In this document: in pieces, positions 10,070 to 21,117 of the stretch
Layout of the letters: each line of letters begins with the position of its first letter
Numbering within the stretch: position 1 is the first letter of the stretch
Assembly (NCBI RefSeq): GCF_000315625.1
Contig: NW_005434626.1
Coordinates: 136,620 to 200,619, forward strand
Source of the DNA: Guillardia theta CCMP2712
Lineage: Eukaryota > Cryptophyceae > Pyrenomonadales > Geminigeraceae
Length of the DNA: 64,000 nucleotides
Reading direction: 5' to 3'
Made by a program: the position numbers and the translations under genes
The notes under the pieces: model-generated
The model's database searches: none
The model's input: the letters and a program-made list of their open reading frames with translations, nothing else
What the model was told of the DNA's origin: nothing

Positions 10070-10269
10070 GCTTGTTCCTGTTCTCTCTCATCCTCTCTTT
10101 GCAGAACAATGTTGCGCACCCAACACTCCTCACGCTGTTTGTGTCTGATCGCTCAGTCTAGCCTCTCTATGCTAGCCTCTCTTAAATGAGAGCACGTGAA
10201 ACTTTAAGAACTTTCACGTCAGAATGCTGCTGCTTTTGTCGTTCCTTCCTTCTCCTACCTTCTCCCGTC

Positions 10270-13200
10270 CTACCTGCGCCTCTCTTTCATCGTCTTCATC
10301 TGCGGCATCCGAAGCTCATTTGCTTGACTCCGAGACGCTTCCAGCAGCAGCTGTAGGCTTCTGTTCCGTTTCATCGCCTCCTGGTGCTGCTGCTGCATCA
10401 TCCGCAACCTCACGCTCGTAATGTGGGTCGCCGCGAGCTCTTGCTCCCTCTTCGCCATCGCCCTGTGGCCACGTCACCAGCAAATCAACAAAAGCTTCTT
10501 GCACTCACAACTCGTCCGCTATCCGACCTCCCACCTTCCTCGCCTTCACCTCCAGGTCCTGCTCAGCTGTCACCTGCTGGTTCATGCGCATGGGAGATGA
10601 CCTCGAGAGCATCGTGCTCCTCCTCTCCTCTCCCTTCCTCGAGCTCGTAGTGAACCCCTCTCCTCGCCACCTCCTCCATCTTTCGCTGCAGGTCGTTCTT
10701 CTCCTTCTTCAGGGCCTCCAGCTCCTCCGTCAGGTTCTCCACCTGGTTCGTTAGCTGCACTTGCAGGGAGTCCTTCACCGACCCCTTCCACAGCGCCAGC
10801 GCCCATGCGACCGACTGATTCTGCCAGCGATACTTGACGCGCTCCAAGCGCTGAGCAGTGGAGGGGCGCTGACGAGACTTGTAGGAGGAGAAACGGCAGT
10901 CGGCGACAGAGACGTCAAAGTCGGAAGGGTCGCTGGAGATGAAGGTGAGGAGGAGCAGGTTGGCATCTCTTACCAAGCTGTCCGCTATGAAGCGTGAGAG
11001 CGCTGAGTCTCCCAGCGAGGCCATCGGGTCGCTCTGCTTGATGTGCTTGCGCTCAAGAAACTTCATGACGGCGACCAGTGACTGGTCGTGCTCCTCCACG
11101 AAGCTCGTCGCCTCCGATGCCACATCCTCCCTCTCCGCTGCGTTCCCCAGCACCACCACCCTAAGAGTGCCGATCTCTCTCGTCCCGTCTACCTTAGACT
11201 TGCGAACCAAGGTCATGCTCAGCACCCTATGCGGGTGTTGCACCAGCTCGCCCTCAGATGTTCTGCTTCCTGTCTTCGACAGCCTCTTTGCTCGCGCGAC
11301 TTTCTCACTCGCACGTCTGTCCAGCTCCTCCTGCTCCAGCCTCAGTCGCCCTGCTGACTTGTCGAGTGCCTCTTGCAAGCTTTCTAGCACACTTTGAATC
11401 TGCTCGCCGATTTCTTGTCCAAACTTTTCCTCCTGCTCCTCCTGCTCCTCCTGCTCCTCCTGCTCCTCCTGCTCCTCCTGCTCCTCGTCATCGTTGTTCG
11501 AGGCATCGTCATGATCTTGTGGCTGCTCCTTTGCATCGTCTGTCGATTTGTTTCCGCGCTCTCTGAGCATGTCGCTCAAGGTCACAAGCGACTCCAGAGC
11601 GTTGGGAGGCTCCGCGGCCTTGCCGGGGATGAAGTTGACGACTTGCTCTTGGTACACCTGCCAAAGTATCAGAGCTGGATGCTCAGCTGAGAAAGACAAG
11701 TCTGCCTCAGAGAAATCGACCAGCAGCTTCACTTGCTCTTCCTCTGCTTTGCCTGACTCCAGCAGACCCGCGAGCTTGTCCATGTAGAGGTCGTGCATGT
11801 ACCTGACCACCAGCGGAAAGAGCCCCGACTCACTTGCCTGCTGCTTCCTCCTCGACGCCTCTGCTGCCATGCCGGTCGCAAACTTTTGTTTCCCGCTGTT
11901 GCGTCCCCCGTGAATGATGAGGCAACAAGACTTCCAGAGGAGGATTCTAGACATGTGGGGGAGGAGCTGGTGGAAGATGTCTTCATCGGAGATCTCGGGC
12001 CCCATCACTCTGTCGAAGTCAAACACCTCGAGCATGCCGCGCCTGTTCTCGAACCCCTCCCTCAGCTTCATCATCAGCTGCTGCCCTGACTCCAGGCGTC
12101 GGAACAGCGACGCTTCCTTCTCGGCCCCAACGACGGCGAAGGAGTGGAAGGAGGCGAAGGTCAGCGCGTCCAACCGATGCTGCAGCAGTCTCTGGGCAGT
12201 GATAGCAACCGACAGCGATCGCTCCCCGTCCCTCAGCTCTGCTGAGGTTCTAGACAAGGTGGAGGCCATGAGCATGGTAGCGCGCTGCAAGTCTCTGATC
12301 AGCGGCATAAATATTCCTTCCGAGTACGCTTTATAGTCAGAAAGCAGCAGCTTCGAAGCTTGCTTCAGCTCTTCCGTGCTCTTCCTGATGTTCTTGACGC
12401 TTCCTCCTTTGCTCTTGACATCACCGTCACACGAGGACTAAGCAAGCTTCCTCTCTCACCGCTCTCAGCAGCAGTCTCTCAGTCTTGTTCTTGATCGCGC
12501 TTGTTTTCTTCTCTGCGTTGTCTGTTTGCAAACCTCTCCCCTTGGCTTCTAGCTCGACTTTGAGTCGCTCGTTCACCCGCGTCACTTGGTTCAGCTTGTC
12601 GACATACTCTTGGGCGAGAAACTCCAAGTGCGTCACATGGTGGTGGGCCATGGCGACCTCTCGCTCCAGCTTCTCCACCTTGTCACTCTTTTCCCTGAGA
12701 GCCGCTAGCTCGGCCTGCAGCACCTCCACGCGTCTATCTTCCTCCACCTGCTTCACGTTGAAACTGCTCGCGGAAGAGACCATGGAGGTCTCGATCTTGA
12801 GAGAGGCATCACGTCAGAACTTGGCACTACAAGGAGCAAGAAGTACCCCCTGTCTCTCGTCTTTGTCGGGTGGAAGAGGGGGTACCGCCTGTGGCACCAG
12901 AGCACCTGAAGGTGAAGGCTTAGGCGCTCTTGCTGCATTCACGTAGCGTCACCAGGTTTAGAATCTTGCTGACTCGCCTCCTCCCTCTTGTCTTGGCTCG
13001 CAGCTGGCAGCTCTCGCTGCTGCATCTTCTTCTCGAGGGCTCGGACTTGCATCTCCTTCTCTCTCATCCTCATCCTCAGCTCCTCGTTGGCTTCCGTCGT
13101 CTCCTCTAGCGCTCTCTTGGTTGCCAGCAGCTGCTCGCATAGCTCTTTGCATTTCTCGCATTCGTTACTTTCACTGTCTTGTCTCTGCAGAAGACCTTTG

Positions 13201-13805
13201 ATGTCTCGGTTGGAAGCAAGAATCTGATGAGTCAAGTCTTCCAACGCTTTCTTGATCTGTTCTGTGTTCTGATCGTTCACCCTTGAGATGGTGGATGCAA
13301 CAGACTTTGACATCTCTGTGTTCACGTCTCTTTTTTGGAGGAAAGTTTGAAGCTTCTGAGCAAATCGTTGCTCCTCGTTTTCCATCTCCTTGTCGATGGC
13401 GGACAAGGCTGATAGTTCGAGCTCTTTCACATCCTCCCGGTACTTGGAGCTGATAGCAGCATCGCCAGAAAAGGATAGAAGCAGCTTGGAGGTCTCGTCT
13501 ACCTCGTTGCTCTTTCTTCTACCCTTCTCCTTCTCCTTCTTCTCCACCTGCAGCATGGCCAGCTCTTCATCTTTCGCTTTGAACTCGTCGTACAGCTTCT
13601 TGTAGTAGCGCATGCTCGGGTGCTCTCGGCTAGTCTGCCCTGATCCTTGCTCATAGTAGAACACGTTCCCAGCCTCGTCGACCAGCTCCTGCCATCCTCC
13701 CGGCAGTTGAGCGTCGGCAGCCTCCTGAGCGATCCACAGGTAGCCTTCCTCTTCGATTCCCAGCGCCTCCGCCATGCGCCGCTCATGCACAGACAAGGAC
13801 GCCAT
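10270..13805 (-). CDS. WW-domain protein with degenerate kinesin-like motor
   Basis: The start is the first in-frame ATG at 13805; main exons are about 13805-12953, 12795-12468, 12411-10589, plus small ones ending at a TAG at 10270. Near the N-terminus LPGGWQELVDEAGNVFYYEQ is a WW domain; with the preceding YLWIAQEAADAQ it resembles the CEP164 type. Long coiled coils follow. The third exon has kinesin order: FDFDRVMGPEISDEDIF, a P-loop-like GGRNSGKQ, REIGTLRVVVLG where DLAGSE (switch II) should be, then ALSRFIADSLVRDANLLLLTF matching the KLTRLLQDSLGG region. Switch residues are lost and the P-loop ends in Gln, so ATPase activity is doubtful. A Glu-rich EEQ repeat interrupts the domain. Its central-to-C-terminal place after coiled coils recalls kinesin-14. 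A centriolar/ciliary or microtubule scaffold role is inferred. Confidence 0.75.
11415..11490 (-). repeat. (TCCTGC)n coding microsatellite, EEQ repeat
   Basis: A CTCCTGCTC tract on the plus strand encodes at least six EEQ units on the minus strand inside the kinesin-like domain. The same repeat class elsewhere in the window lies in introns, so this is an exonic expansion. Confidence 0.85.
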
Positions 13806-13869
13806 GCAAGGGCCTACCACCGGAGGCGCAGCAAACTCTCCCTTTTTATTTCTTCCCCGCCCCAACCCA

Positions 13870-14670
13870 CATGCTGCTGCTGCTGCTGCTGGGGCTGGGG
13901 CTGCTGGGGCTGGGGCTGCTGCTGGTGCTGGTGGTGCTGCTGCTGGTGCTGGTGCTGGTGCTGGTGCTGGTGCTGGTGCTAGTGCTGGTGGTGGTGGTGG
14001 TGGTGGTGGTGGTGGTGCTGCTGCTGCTGCTGCTGCTGCCTGCTGCTGCTGGTGGCTGGTGGTGGTGGTGGTGGTGGTGGTGGTGCTGCTGCTGCTGCTG
14101 CTGCTGCCTGCTGCTGCTGGTGGCTGGTGGTGCTGGTGCTGGTGCTGCTGCTCACGGTGCTGGAGCTGGAGCTGGAGCTGCTGGGGCTGCTGGTGCTGGT
14201 GCTGGTGCTGGTGCTGGTGCTGGTGCTGCTGCCTCCTGCTGGTGCTGCCTCCTGCTGGTGCTGCTGCTGCCGCCGCCGCCGCTGCTACCGCCGCCTGCTG
14301 GTGCTGGTGCTGGTGCTGGTGCTGCTGCTGCTGGTGGTGCTGGTGCTGCCTCCTGCTGGTGCTGCTCCTTCTCCTCCTCTTTCTTTTCCTCCTGCTGCCG
14401 CTGGTGCTCCTGCTTCTGCTGCCTCTGCTGCTGCCTGCACTGCCTGCTACTGTTGCTGCTGCTCATAGTGCTGGTGCTCTTTGCTGGTGCTGGTGCTGCT
14501 AGGGCTACTGCTTCTGCTGCTGCTGTTCATGGTGCTGCTGGGGCTGCTGCTACCGTCCAGCGTGCTGCTGCCTGCTGGGGCTGTCACTGGGGCTACTTGG
14601 GCTGCTGTTGCTGCTCCTCCTCCTCCTGTTCCTGTGCTGCTGCTGGGGCTCCAGCAACTATTTGTTATCT
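13870..14670. repeat. 800-bp (GCTGGT/GCTGCT)n low-complexity block
   Basis: The plus strand consists almost entirely of CTG, GGT and GCTGGG units with strong purine/pyrimidine asymmetry. Open frames over it encode Leu-, Ala/Gly/Trp- or, on the minus strand, Ala-Pro/Gln-rich polymers and are attributed to the repeat. It lies directly upstream of the WW-kinesin start codon, so it could be 5' UTR or promoter DNA of that gene. Confidence 0.8.
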
Positions 14671-15532
14671 TGTTATTGATTATCCTCCTTCCTCCCGTCC
14701 TCTTATTCCTCCTTTTCCTTTTCACTTGTGCTCTTAAACCTTCTCTTCGATTTCCTCTTTATCCGACTGAGTTCGGCTTGCTCCTCCCGTCGTGCCTCTC
14801 CTGATCTTATTCTTTTATCATATCGCAGTAATTTGAACTGCGTCTCAGTGTACAATCACTGTGATTGTGCCTAATGAAGTTACAGTTGATCCTTCACCCA
14901 GCTTACAATGACTCCCTTGAAACATCAGTGTCCATAACTTGACACCCGGTCACCCCGTTCAACCGTTGAGAAGTGGTGACCTCCATTAAGTTCCCGGGCC
15001 GCGGCCCCCGGGAGTCCGAGTGTCGGACTCACTACTACTGGTCACGGCGGGTAGTGACAGTGATGACCGACGCCCGCCGGGCCCGGCGGCCCGGGCCCCC
15101 CCGCGACCAGGTCACCTAGGCTAGTACCGTGACTCTGTGACTCGGCCCGGCCCGGATCATCATCCGGGACTCCCCGGATGATGGTCGAGCCCGGGCCCGC
15201 CCAGGTACAAGACGGCGTTGGGCGACGGCTCTGAGGCCAGCCTGCACTGGGGGTCTGGACAGAAACTCCGGGGCTCCATGCTTGGACTTGCGACCTGGCG
15301 CAATGCGGGAGAGGGAGAAGACAAGGGAGACTGAGAGAGGAGAACGGGAAGGAGATGAGAAAGGAAACTTCGAGAGGAATGAAGTGAAAACTCTCTTTCT
15401 TCATCTTGATATCATCACACAAGTTTCAGTCGGATGGAATTCCGCGGATCCGAGAGCTCGTGGAATAGGATCAAGTGCAATGAATCACAGTGAACGGAGA
15501 AGACATACTGCTGTAAGAAGTTGGAAGCAAAT
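14671..15532. promoter_or_regulatory. Divergent intergenic region with GC island
   Basis: After about 270 bp of unremarkable DNA, a GC-rich island (about 14990-15200) contains CCGGGCCCGG-type palindromes, GTGACTCTGTGACTCGGCCC and CTAGTACCGTGAC. Similar words recur in the islands at 17.9, 45.4 and 53.0 kb. The region separates the divergent WW-kinesin gene and the secreted-protein gene. No gene was recognised in it. Confidence 0.4.
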
Positions 15533-17749
15533 ATGTACATGAGAAATCGAGATATGTTGATGTTCAATTCCTTGCTCGCATCCCTTGTGTTGCTGGCAAT
15601 CCCTGTACCTTCTACTGCGTCTGCATCAGCTTCGTTGAAGCGGACTAGATCTCACAAGTCTAGTAAGCCCCCAAAAGGTAAGACGAACCCTATCACAGCG
15701 GTAGGTCCAGCAACAGGCATGGAAAGTGGAGGAGGAGGCGTCTCCTCGACCCTCAGGTCACATCGCGATGTCGACACGTCTGGTGGGTCATACGCGTTCG
15801 CGGGAAGGGAGATCTTCATTCCCGGAGACTTTGACAGCATCAACGAGGGTCTGACCCAAACAGGGAATGGCGACAAGCTTCACATTCAGAATGGCAGGTC
15901 AACTGAACCTCTGACTGTCACAAACCTACCCGGCTGATTCCCTTTCAGCTACTCGTTCCACAACATTGCTATGGTCGACCATCGACTGTATGTGACGGGC
16001 GAGGAAGACACGTTCGTCATCGGCCCTTGGAGCCTCAAGAAGATGTCAGGCGGGCTCTTTCAGACGCTCTCACTCGGATACAAGGCGCAGGTGTGACGGG
16101 TGACGTGCTTGGAGCAGTTGTTCAGTGGTGGGTTAGGAAGGATTGAGTCTCCGCTTCTCGTGCATGGCTAGTTTCTCTTCGGCATGGATCTTTGAGGTCT
16201 TTATCTGAGACACGCGTAGTGTTTGCATGCGCTCCTGATCGCGTCCTCTGTCGCAGGATTGTGAGATCCGAGGAATCCGTTGCCTGGTGTTTGCCATGTT
16301 CGAAAAATCTGACATGAAGTTTCTTGCTTGCAACATGGGAGGAATGAAGGAGGTTCGACCTATCTCACTGACCGTAGTTTGTCCAGTCCTCACATTCCAC
16401 AGGATGACGACTACTTTGCCATCAGCGCACTAATAGCGGACGACCAGTGAGAAAGTTCAGTCTCGTGCTAACCCCTTTCACCCTGAAACAGAAGCAAAGC
16501 GTTCCTCTTTCGTTGTCGCCTGGAGAATACCGGAGAAATCTCAGAACGACCTCTAAGAAAGCTCGATGTAAAGGTGCAGTACATGAAATTCTTCGTTGAC
16601 GAGCTTGTAAGGGGTCTATCATCCTCATCCAAGACGACAAGCGGGTAGACCCACTCGCTTATCCTCAACTGCTCGACGAGGTTGTCATTGAAGGAGGAGT
16701 GAGGGCAACCGGTTCGTCAGAGGTTCTTGCTCTCTTCTTCACCTTCTCGCAAATTGACAACTCGACGTGAAAGATTCGCTTGGAGCAGTGCAGCCTGCAT
16801 AACAACGACGTCTCGCTTCACCTCTCGCGAAAGGGAAAGATTATCGCGTCCAAGTGTCTTGTCAGGTGTTGCTAACACTTCTTTCATCTCTTAGGATGAC
16901 TATCAGTCGCTTTGCAAGGTGTGGAGAGTTCTCCCTATTCAGCGCGTCTGCTTGCATGCCAACGAGTGCCTTGGAGCTTCAAGATTGTGAAATTGTGTGT
17001 ATCATTGCATCTGTTTGTATCTAGCTGACACCGTTGTCGCATTCTGCTGACTTTGAAGAGCGGAAAACCATGGATGAACAGGAATCGACCTCACGCATTC
17101 TTGAGGTTCAAAGATGGGGTTGTTCAATCACTCTCTGCTCGCATGAGTGACAGCTCAGCGACAGGCAGAGGTGGAGAGCTACATCAACAGCACACGGAAA
17201 GAGGAGGAGGTGGGTGAGACTCAGTCATCTGATGCTCCAAGACGATCCGAACCCAAGGTCAGCCTGTTCGCCTTCTGGGTTCGGATTGCTCACGCGAGCG
17301 AGTGCAGCGGGGCATGCAGACACCGAGGGTCGAGCGAGAGGAGGAAACATCGACATTGGAATCTTCTTCACCCGAGTATTGTAAGTCTTTTCTCTTGCTT
17401 TCCCTCTCTCATTTCCCCTCTCCACTCAGCAAGCTACGACGTCGCTGGACGCAATGTTTCTCTGCAGGGTGAGCACAATGACTGATAAAGCGAGCCTGAG
17501 TACGAGAGTAGAGGGAGGGAAGGACGGAGATGGGGGACGGAGGTAGGTAGGTAGGTAGGGAGCGAGGGAGCGAGGGAGCGAGGGAGCGAGGGAGCGAGGG
17601 GAGCTGGGATGGGGGTGAAGGAGAGAAGCTGACGTACAACTGCCAGATATCAACTCGGCCCTGATGAACATGAATGACGAGCCTGAGAGGAACAATGGCA
17701 GGAGACAGAGCAATCCGACTTTGAGGAAGAGAAATCGAAGGAAATAGCA
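15533..17749 (+). CDS. Secreted or organelle-targeted protein of unknown function
   Basis: The ATG at 15533 opens a frame with a clear signal peptide (MLMFNSLLASLVLLAIPVPS) followed by a Ser/Lys-rich stretch. At least eight exons follow on the plus strand, ending at a TAG near 17749. Recognisable exon pieces include YSFHNIAMVDHRLYVTGEED, WSLKKMSGGLFQTLSLGYKA, DCEIRGIRCLVFAMFEKSD, KAFLFRCRLENTGEISERP and GKPWMNRNRPHAFLRFKDG, with a basic tail RRQSNPTLRKRNRRK. I do not recognise the family. One junction near 16620 is unresolved (a very short intron or a sequence error). The Ser-rich stretch after the signal could act as a transit peptide, but no Phe follows the cleavage region. The cellular site is therefore inferred only as secretory-pathway entry. 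Confidence 0.55.
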
Positions 17750-19614
17750 GCCTGAGCGTTCTGACGCCGCCAGCTTCCCAATCAGTTCATTGGTGACTTC
17801 TTCAAGTTCCAAGCCTTCACTAAGTTCACAACATTGAATTACTACTCAGATTACATTCGGACGGCCGCCGGGTGACTAGTGACTACAGTACTGGGGTGAT
17901 CGGACCGTCCGGACCGGGCCGGGGGGGTGACCGGGTCACGGGCGCCGAGTCACTGGCTGAGGGGCCGGGCACTAGTAAGCCAGCTTTACTCAAAGTTAAG
18001 TTAAAAATCAGTACGAGGACACGCCTAGCCGGACGTTCGGGGCCTCGGAGGTGAAGTCACTCAGTACAGATATGGGCTGACCCTAAGCATGACCCTACCC
18101 ATGTCATTGAATGGGAAAGAGGGGGTACCGTACCCTTGTTCATTTCGCTCGAAATACTGCGGTTTCGAAATCAACAAAGTTTCAATATTTGAGTATTTCA
18201 TGTACCAAATATTATTCTTAATTTTCAAATGAAAAGAAAACTTTTGATCGTGTATCAAAATTCATCAAATTTTGTCAAAAGAGCCGAAGGACGGAAGTTT
18301 ATGATGTAGGTGGACAAATAACCCCTAGGACCCCTAGGACACCTACCCCTGTAATTGTAGTCCTGGGTAGCCTATATCGTACCCCTACTACCTATACCCA
18401 ATCTACTTTCAACCAAATACTACCCCCCATTCATACTTGAAAACCACCGGTACTCAACAGCTCTAGACTCGTGCTAGACCTACCCCCACGTTCCGTCACT
18501 TCTGGGGTGACTATGCAGCCCCTACCCCTTCTTTTCCCTTCACTCATACGATTTTGGTACACCCATAAGACCAGAACCCTAGCATCGTTGTAGGCTTCCT
18601 ATACCCCAATCTCACATAACCTGCTACCCCACCCCCTCTTCCCCAACGCATCCCAGCAACCTCCGATCCGAAATTTCGGACTTGTGGACCCCGTCGGACT
18701 ACCACCCCACCCCTTCTTCACCCATATCAACTTGACCGTCGCCCTGGTATTCATCACCTACCCCGCTAGATCCCATCCGACCTCATATAAAACTACCCCC
18801 TATCATACCACTTCCGTACCCCACCCCCGTGTTTCTTACTGTGAAATCTACCCCACCTGGGATTCGGAAACATACCACCCCTCGCAGACCTCCGAGAATC
18901 TCAATGGCGCACGACGTGGCTCCGAGAACGGAGGCTTCCCGAGTCGTCGCATGGAGGAGGCGAGGGCGAGGCGATGGAGGGGAGGAGGGGGCAGGACCTG
19001 ACAGCAGATCCCACACTGAAATGCGCATAAGCATCTAAGGAGAAGGTCCTGCACAGAGATCTTGTGGCGCATATCTTGTCCATTATAGACCAGCATGGAA
19101 GACAGTTACAGCAAGGAAGGTGTAGATAGACAACTGCCTTTGTGAATGGAGTAGATGATTTCAGAGACATGAGAGTGATATGTTTTCAGCTTTCAGGGGT
19201 GCATCACGTGCCTGTTTACATGCGAGTAGCCCACAGGGTATCCGTAAGAGTTTCACGTGTGTAATTAGATGTTTGTTCGGTTAACTGCTGAAAACAAGCG
19301 GAACGGCACGAGTCAGAAGAGTAGTACAGAGATGAATCGATGGATCGATAAGTATTCAGACACAAGGCATCAGAGAGGATCCTAACGATCTCTCGACTCA
19401 TCACATAGCCTGATGTACAAGCCACTGAGTGAAAGTGTGTTTTAGACGTATCGATGATTTTGGTATGTCGAAGATATCTAAGTCGATATTGATCTGCAGT
19501 CTCTAACTCGTTGTGGTCACGTCCAGGTCGATTTGAGTGGAGGCACCAGGCAGAGGAAGTCTTGTCTTGCTGGAACTACTTCTTGAGACTTGCCGCAAGA
19601 GCACCTTCCATTTC
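17750..19614. promoter_or_regulatory. Long intergenic region: GC island, AT patch, C-run tract
   Basis: The GC island at 17865-18060 includes GTGATCGGACCG, a word shared with the island near 53.05 kb. An AT-rich patch (about 18165-18285) contains TTTCAATATTTGA and TCAAATTTTGTCAA; the latter is shared with about 5004. About 600 bp rich in ACCCC and TACCCC runs follow (18300-18880). The last 600 bp before the zinc-cluster gene look unremarkable. Short open frames at 18.9-19.4 kb are not supported. Confidence 0.4.
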
Positions 19615-20832
19615 ATGTTTGTGGACATTGCTATGCAGAACGCAGCCGAGATGGTTGCTGGGAGCACTACGTTTGCTATGAGCAGTCTCTCGCGAAGAAG
19701 GAAGGTGAGGAATGGAGCATGCATCCCTTGCCGCCATGTCAAGTTGAAGTGTGATGAAGAGAAGCCGTGCCGGAGGTGCATCAGGCACTGGGGTTACCTG
19801 CTCGCTCACTCTGTGTGCGTGAGCTGGCGGGAGGACCTGCGATCTCTCGATGCAGACGCACCTGACGGCGTCACTGTCGGTGAGCAGGCAGATGTCGCGA
19901 GTGAAGGAAGAGCGAGGCAAATCCAAATGGGAGGCAGAGTAGAGGAGAAGGCGGGAGGTCCGAGTGAAGTGGCCCCTGCCAAGCGACATCAGGTGTCGAG
20001 GGCGTGTGAACCCTGCCGAAGGAAGAAGCTCAAATGTGAGGACACGCGGCCTTGCTCTCGCTGTGTTCGCAAGGGAACAATGTGCTCAGGGCCGATGCTC
20101 TCTGCGGACGTCATCGAGGATGACAACCAGAAGGTCAAGGGGGGGCATGTCAAAGGTGAAGCCTTCGCTATCGGGGAGAACAAGTTCCTTCCGTTCAATG
20201 AGTCGCACCTCAACCGCAGGAGAGTTCAAGTTGCTCAAGCCTGCGTTCCCTGCAAGCGATCCAAGGTGAAGTGCGATGATGTCCGCCCGTGCTCTCGCTG
20301 TGTCAAAGAAGGCCCGGTGATGATTCGAGCCTGCTCACAAGGCCTCGGGAGCTTGGAGGGCTTCCAGGCTCATGTGGTTTCTGCTCGTCCAGTCGGTCGA
20401 CGAGTTCCCTCAAGCTGTGAGCGATGTAGACGATCGAAGCTCAAGTGCGACATGGAGCGGCCATGCCGCAACTGCGTCAGCCATGGCGATAGCATTAAGT
20501 GCATAGACTCGAGCCTGGCGATCATCAATGGAGACACAAATCAAGTTGTGCAAGACCCTCAGAAGCCGCCAACATCCTTCAGCCGGTTGGAGTTGTTGCT
20601 GCAGGCGAGTGAGGCCGACTGGTCTGCAAGCGATGAGGCAGAGAAGGCACGCACGCAAGCAATGGAAGCAGAGAACGCAAGAGCAGCAGTGCCAGCCTCG
20701 TCGGATTTGACGATGCTGGAGAAGCTGGTCAGTCTGACCTCACAACTCGTAGAGGGAAAGTTTGATGGAGAAGGCAAACAAGCTCCTTCAAACGAGCGCC
20801 GCATCTCGATATCTCAGATATGTGATCAATGA
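19615..20832 (+). CDS. Protein with four Zn2Cys6 binuclear clusters
   Basis: Probable DNA-binding transcription factor. The frame is open from before 19615 to the TGA at 20832; the first ATG is at 19615, with later candidates at 19633 and 19678. Four fungal-type clusters follow the pattern C-x2-C-x6-C-x5-C-x2-C-x6-12-C: ACIPCRHVKLKCDEEKPC at about 19718, ACEPCRRKKLKCEDTRPC at about 20010, ACVPCKRSKVKCDDVRPC at about 20250, and SCERCRRSKLKCDMERPC at about 20412. In cluster 1 the last Cys is 12 residues away, or an intron begins there. The C-terminus is short, has an amphipathic stretch and lacks a recognisable fungal-TF middle homology region. Fungal members normally carry a single cluster, so four in one chain is unusual. 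Roles and targets cannot be read from the sequence. Confidence 0.85.
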   Translation: MFVDIAMQNAAEMVAGSTTFAMSSLSRRRKVRNGACIPCRHVKLKCDEEKPCRRCIRHWGYLLAHSVCVSWREDLRSLDADAPDGVTVGEQADVASEGRARQIQMGGRVEEKAGGPSEVAPAKRHQVSRACEPCRRKKLKCEDTRPCSRCVRKGTMCSGPMLSADVIEDDNQKVKGGHVKGEAFAIGENKFLPFNESHLNRRRVQVAQACVPCKRSKVKCDDVRPCSRCVKEGPVMIRACSQGLGSLEGFQAHVVSARPVGRRVPSSCERCRRSKLKCDMERPCRNCVSHGDSIKCIDSSLAIINGDTNQVVQDPQKPPTSFSRLELLLQASEADWSASDEAEKARTQAMEAENARAAVPASSDLTMLEKLVSLTSQLVEGKFDGEGKQAPSNERRISISQICDQ

Positions 20833-20914
20833 GCAATGTACATTGATTGAAGCTCATGCTCGCTGACCTTCTACACTAATACGGCGCAACCTCTTGAAGA
20901 GGATTTAAGAGGGA

Positions 20915-21000
20915 TCGAAGGAGGGAGGGAGGGAGGGAGGGAGGGAGGATGCAATGGTTGAATGCATGAATAGGATAAATGAATGAATGAATGAATGAAT
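20915..21000. repeat. (GGGA)n and (GAAT)n microsatellites
   Basis: A short GGGA tract and a GAAT/ATGA tract lie in the 285-bp convergent gap between the zinc-cluster gene and the dehydrogenase gene. Confidence 0.8.
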
Positions 21001-21117
21001 ACTTGATGTTTTCTTTGGTCTCCTATCTGACGATGTGTTAATCTTGTCCATCTCTCCTTGCTTCACTTCGCCTGACTGTCACTTCCTGTTCCATTATGTC
21101 ACAACGCACATTCCTGA

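Noticed and set aside
13774-14737. Several long plus-strand frames rich in Leu, Ala, Gly or Trp
   Set aside because: They are translations of the GCTGGT-type repeat in different frames; none has non-repetitive sequence supporting a gene.
18684-19040. Short frames on both strands in the long intergenic region
   Set aside because: Overlapping frames without codon bias, within the ACCCC-rich tract; no homology or splice pattern.
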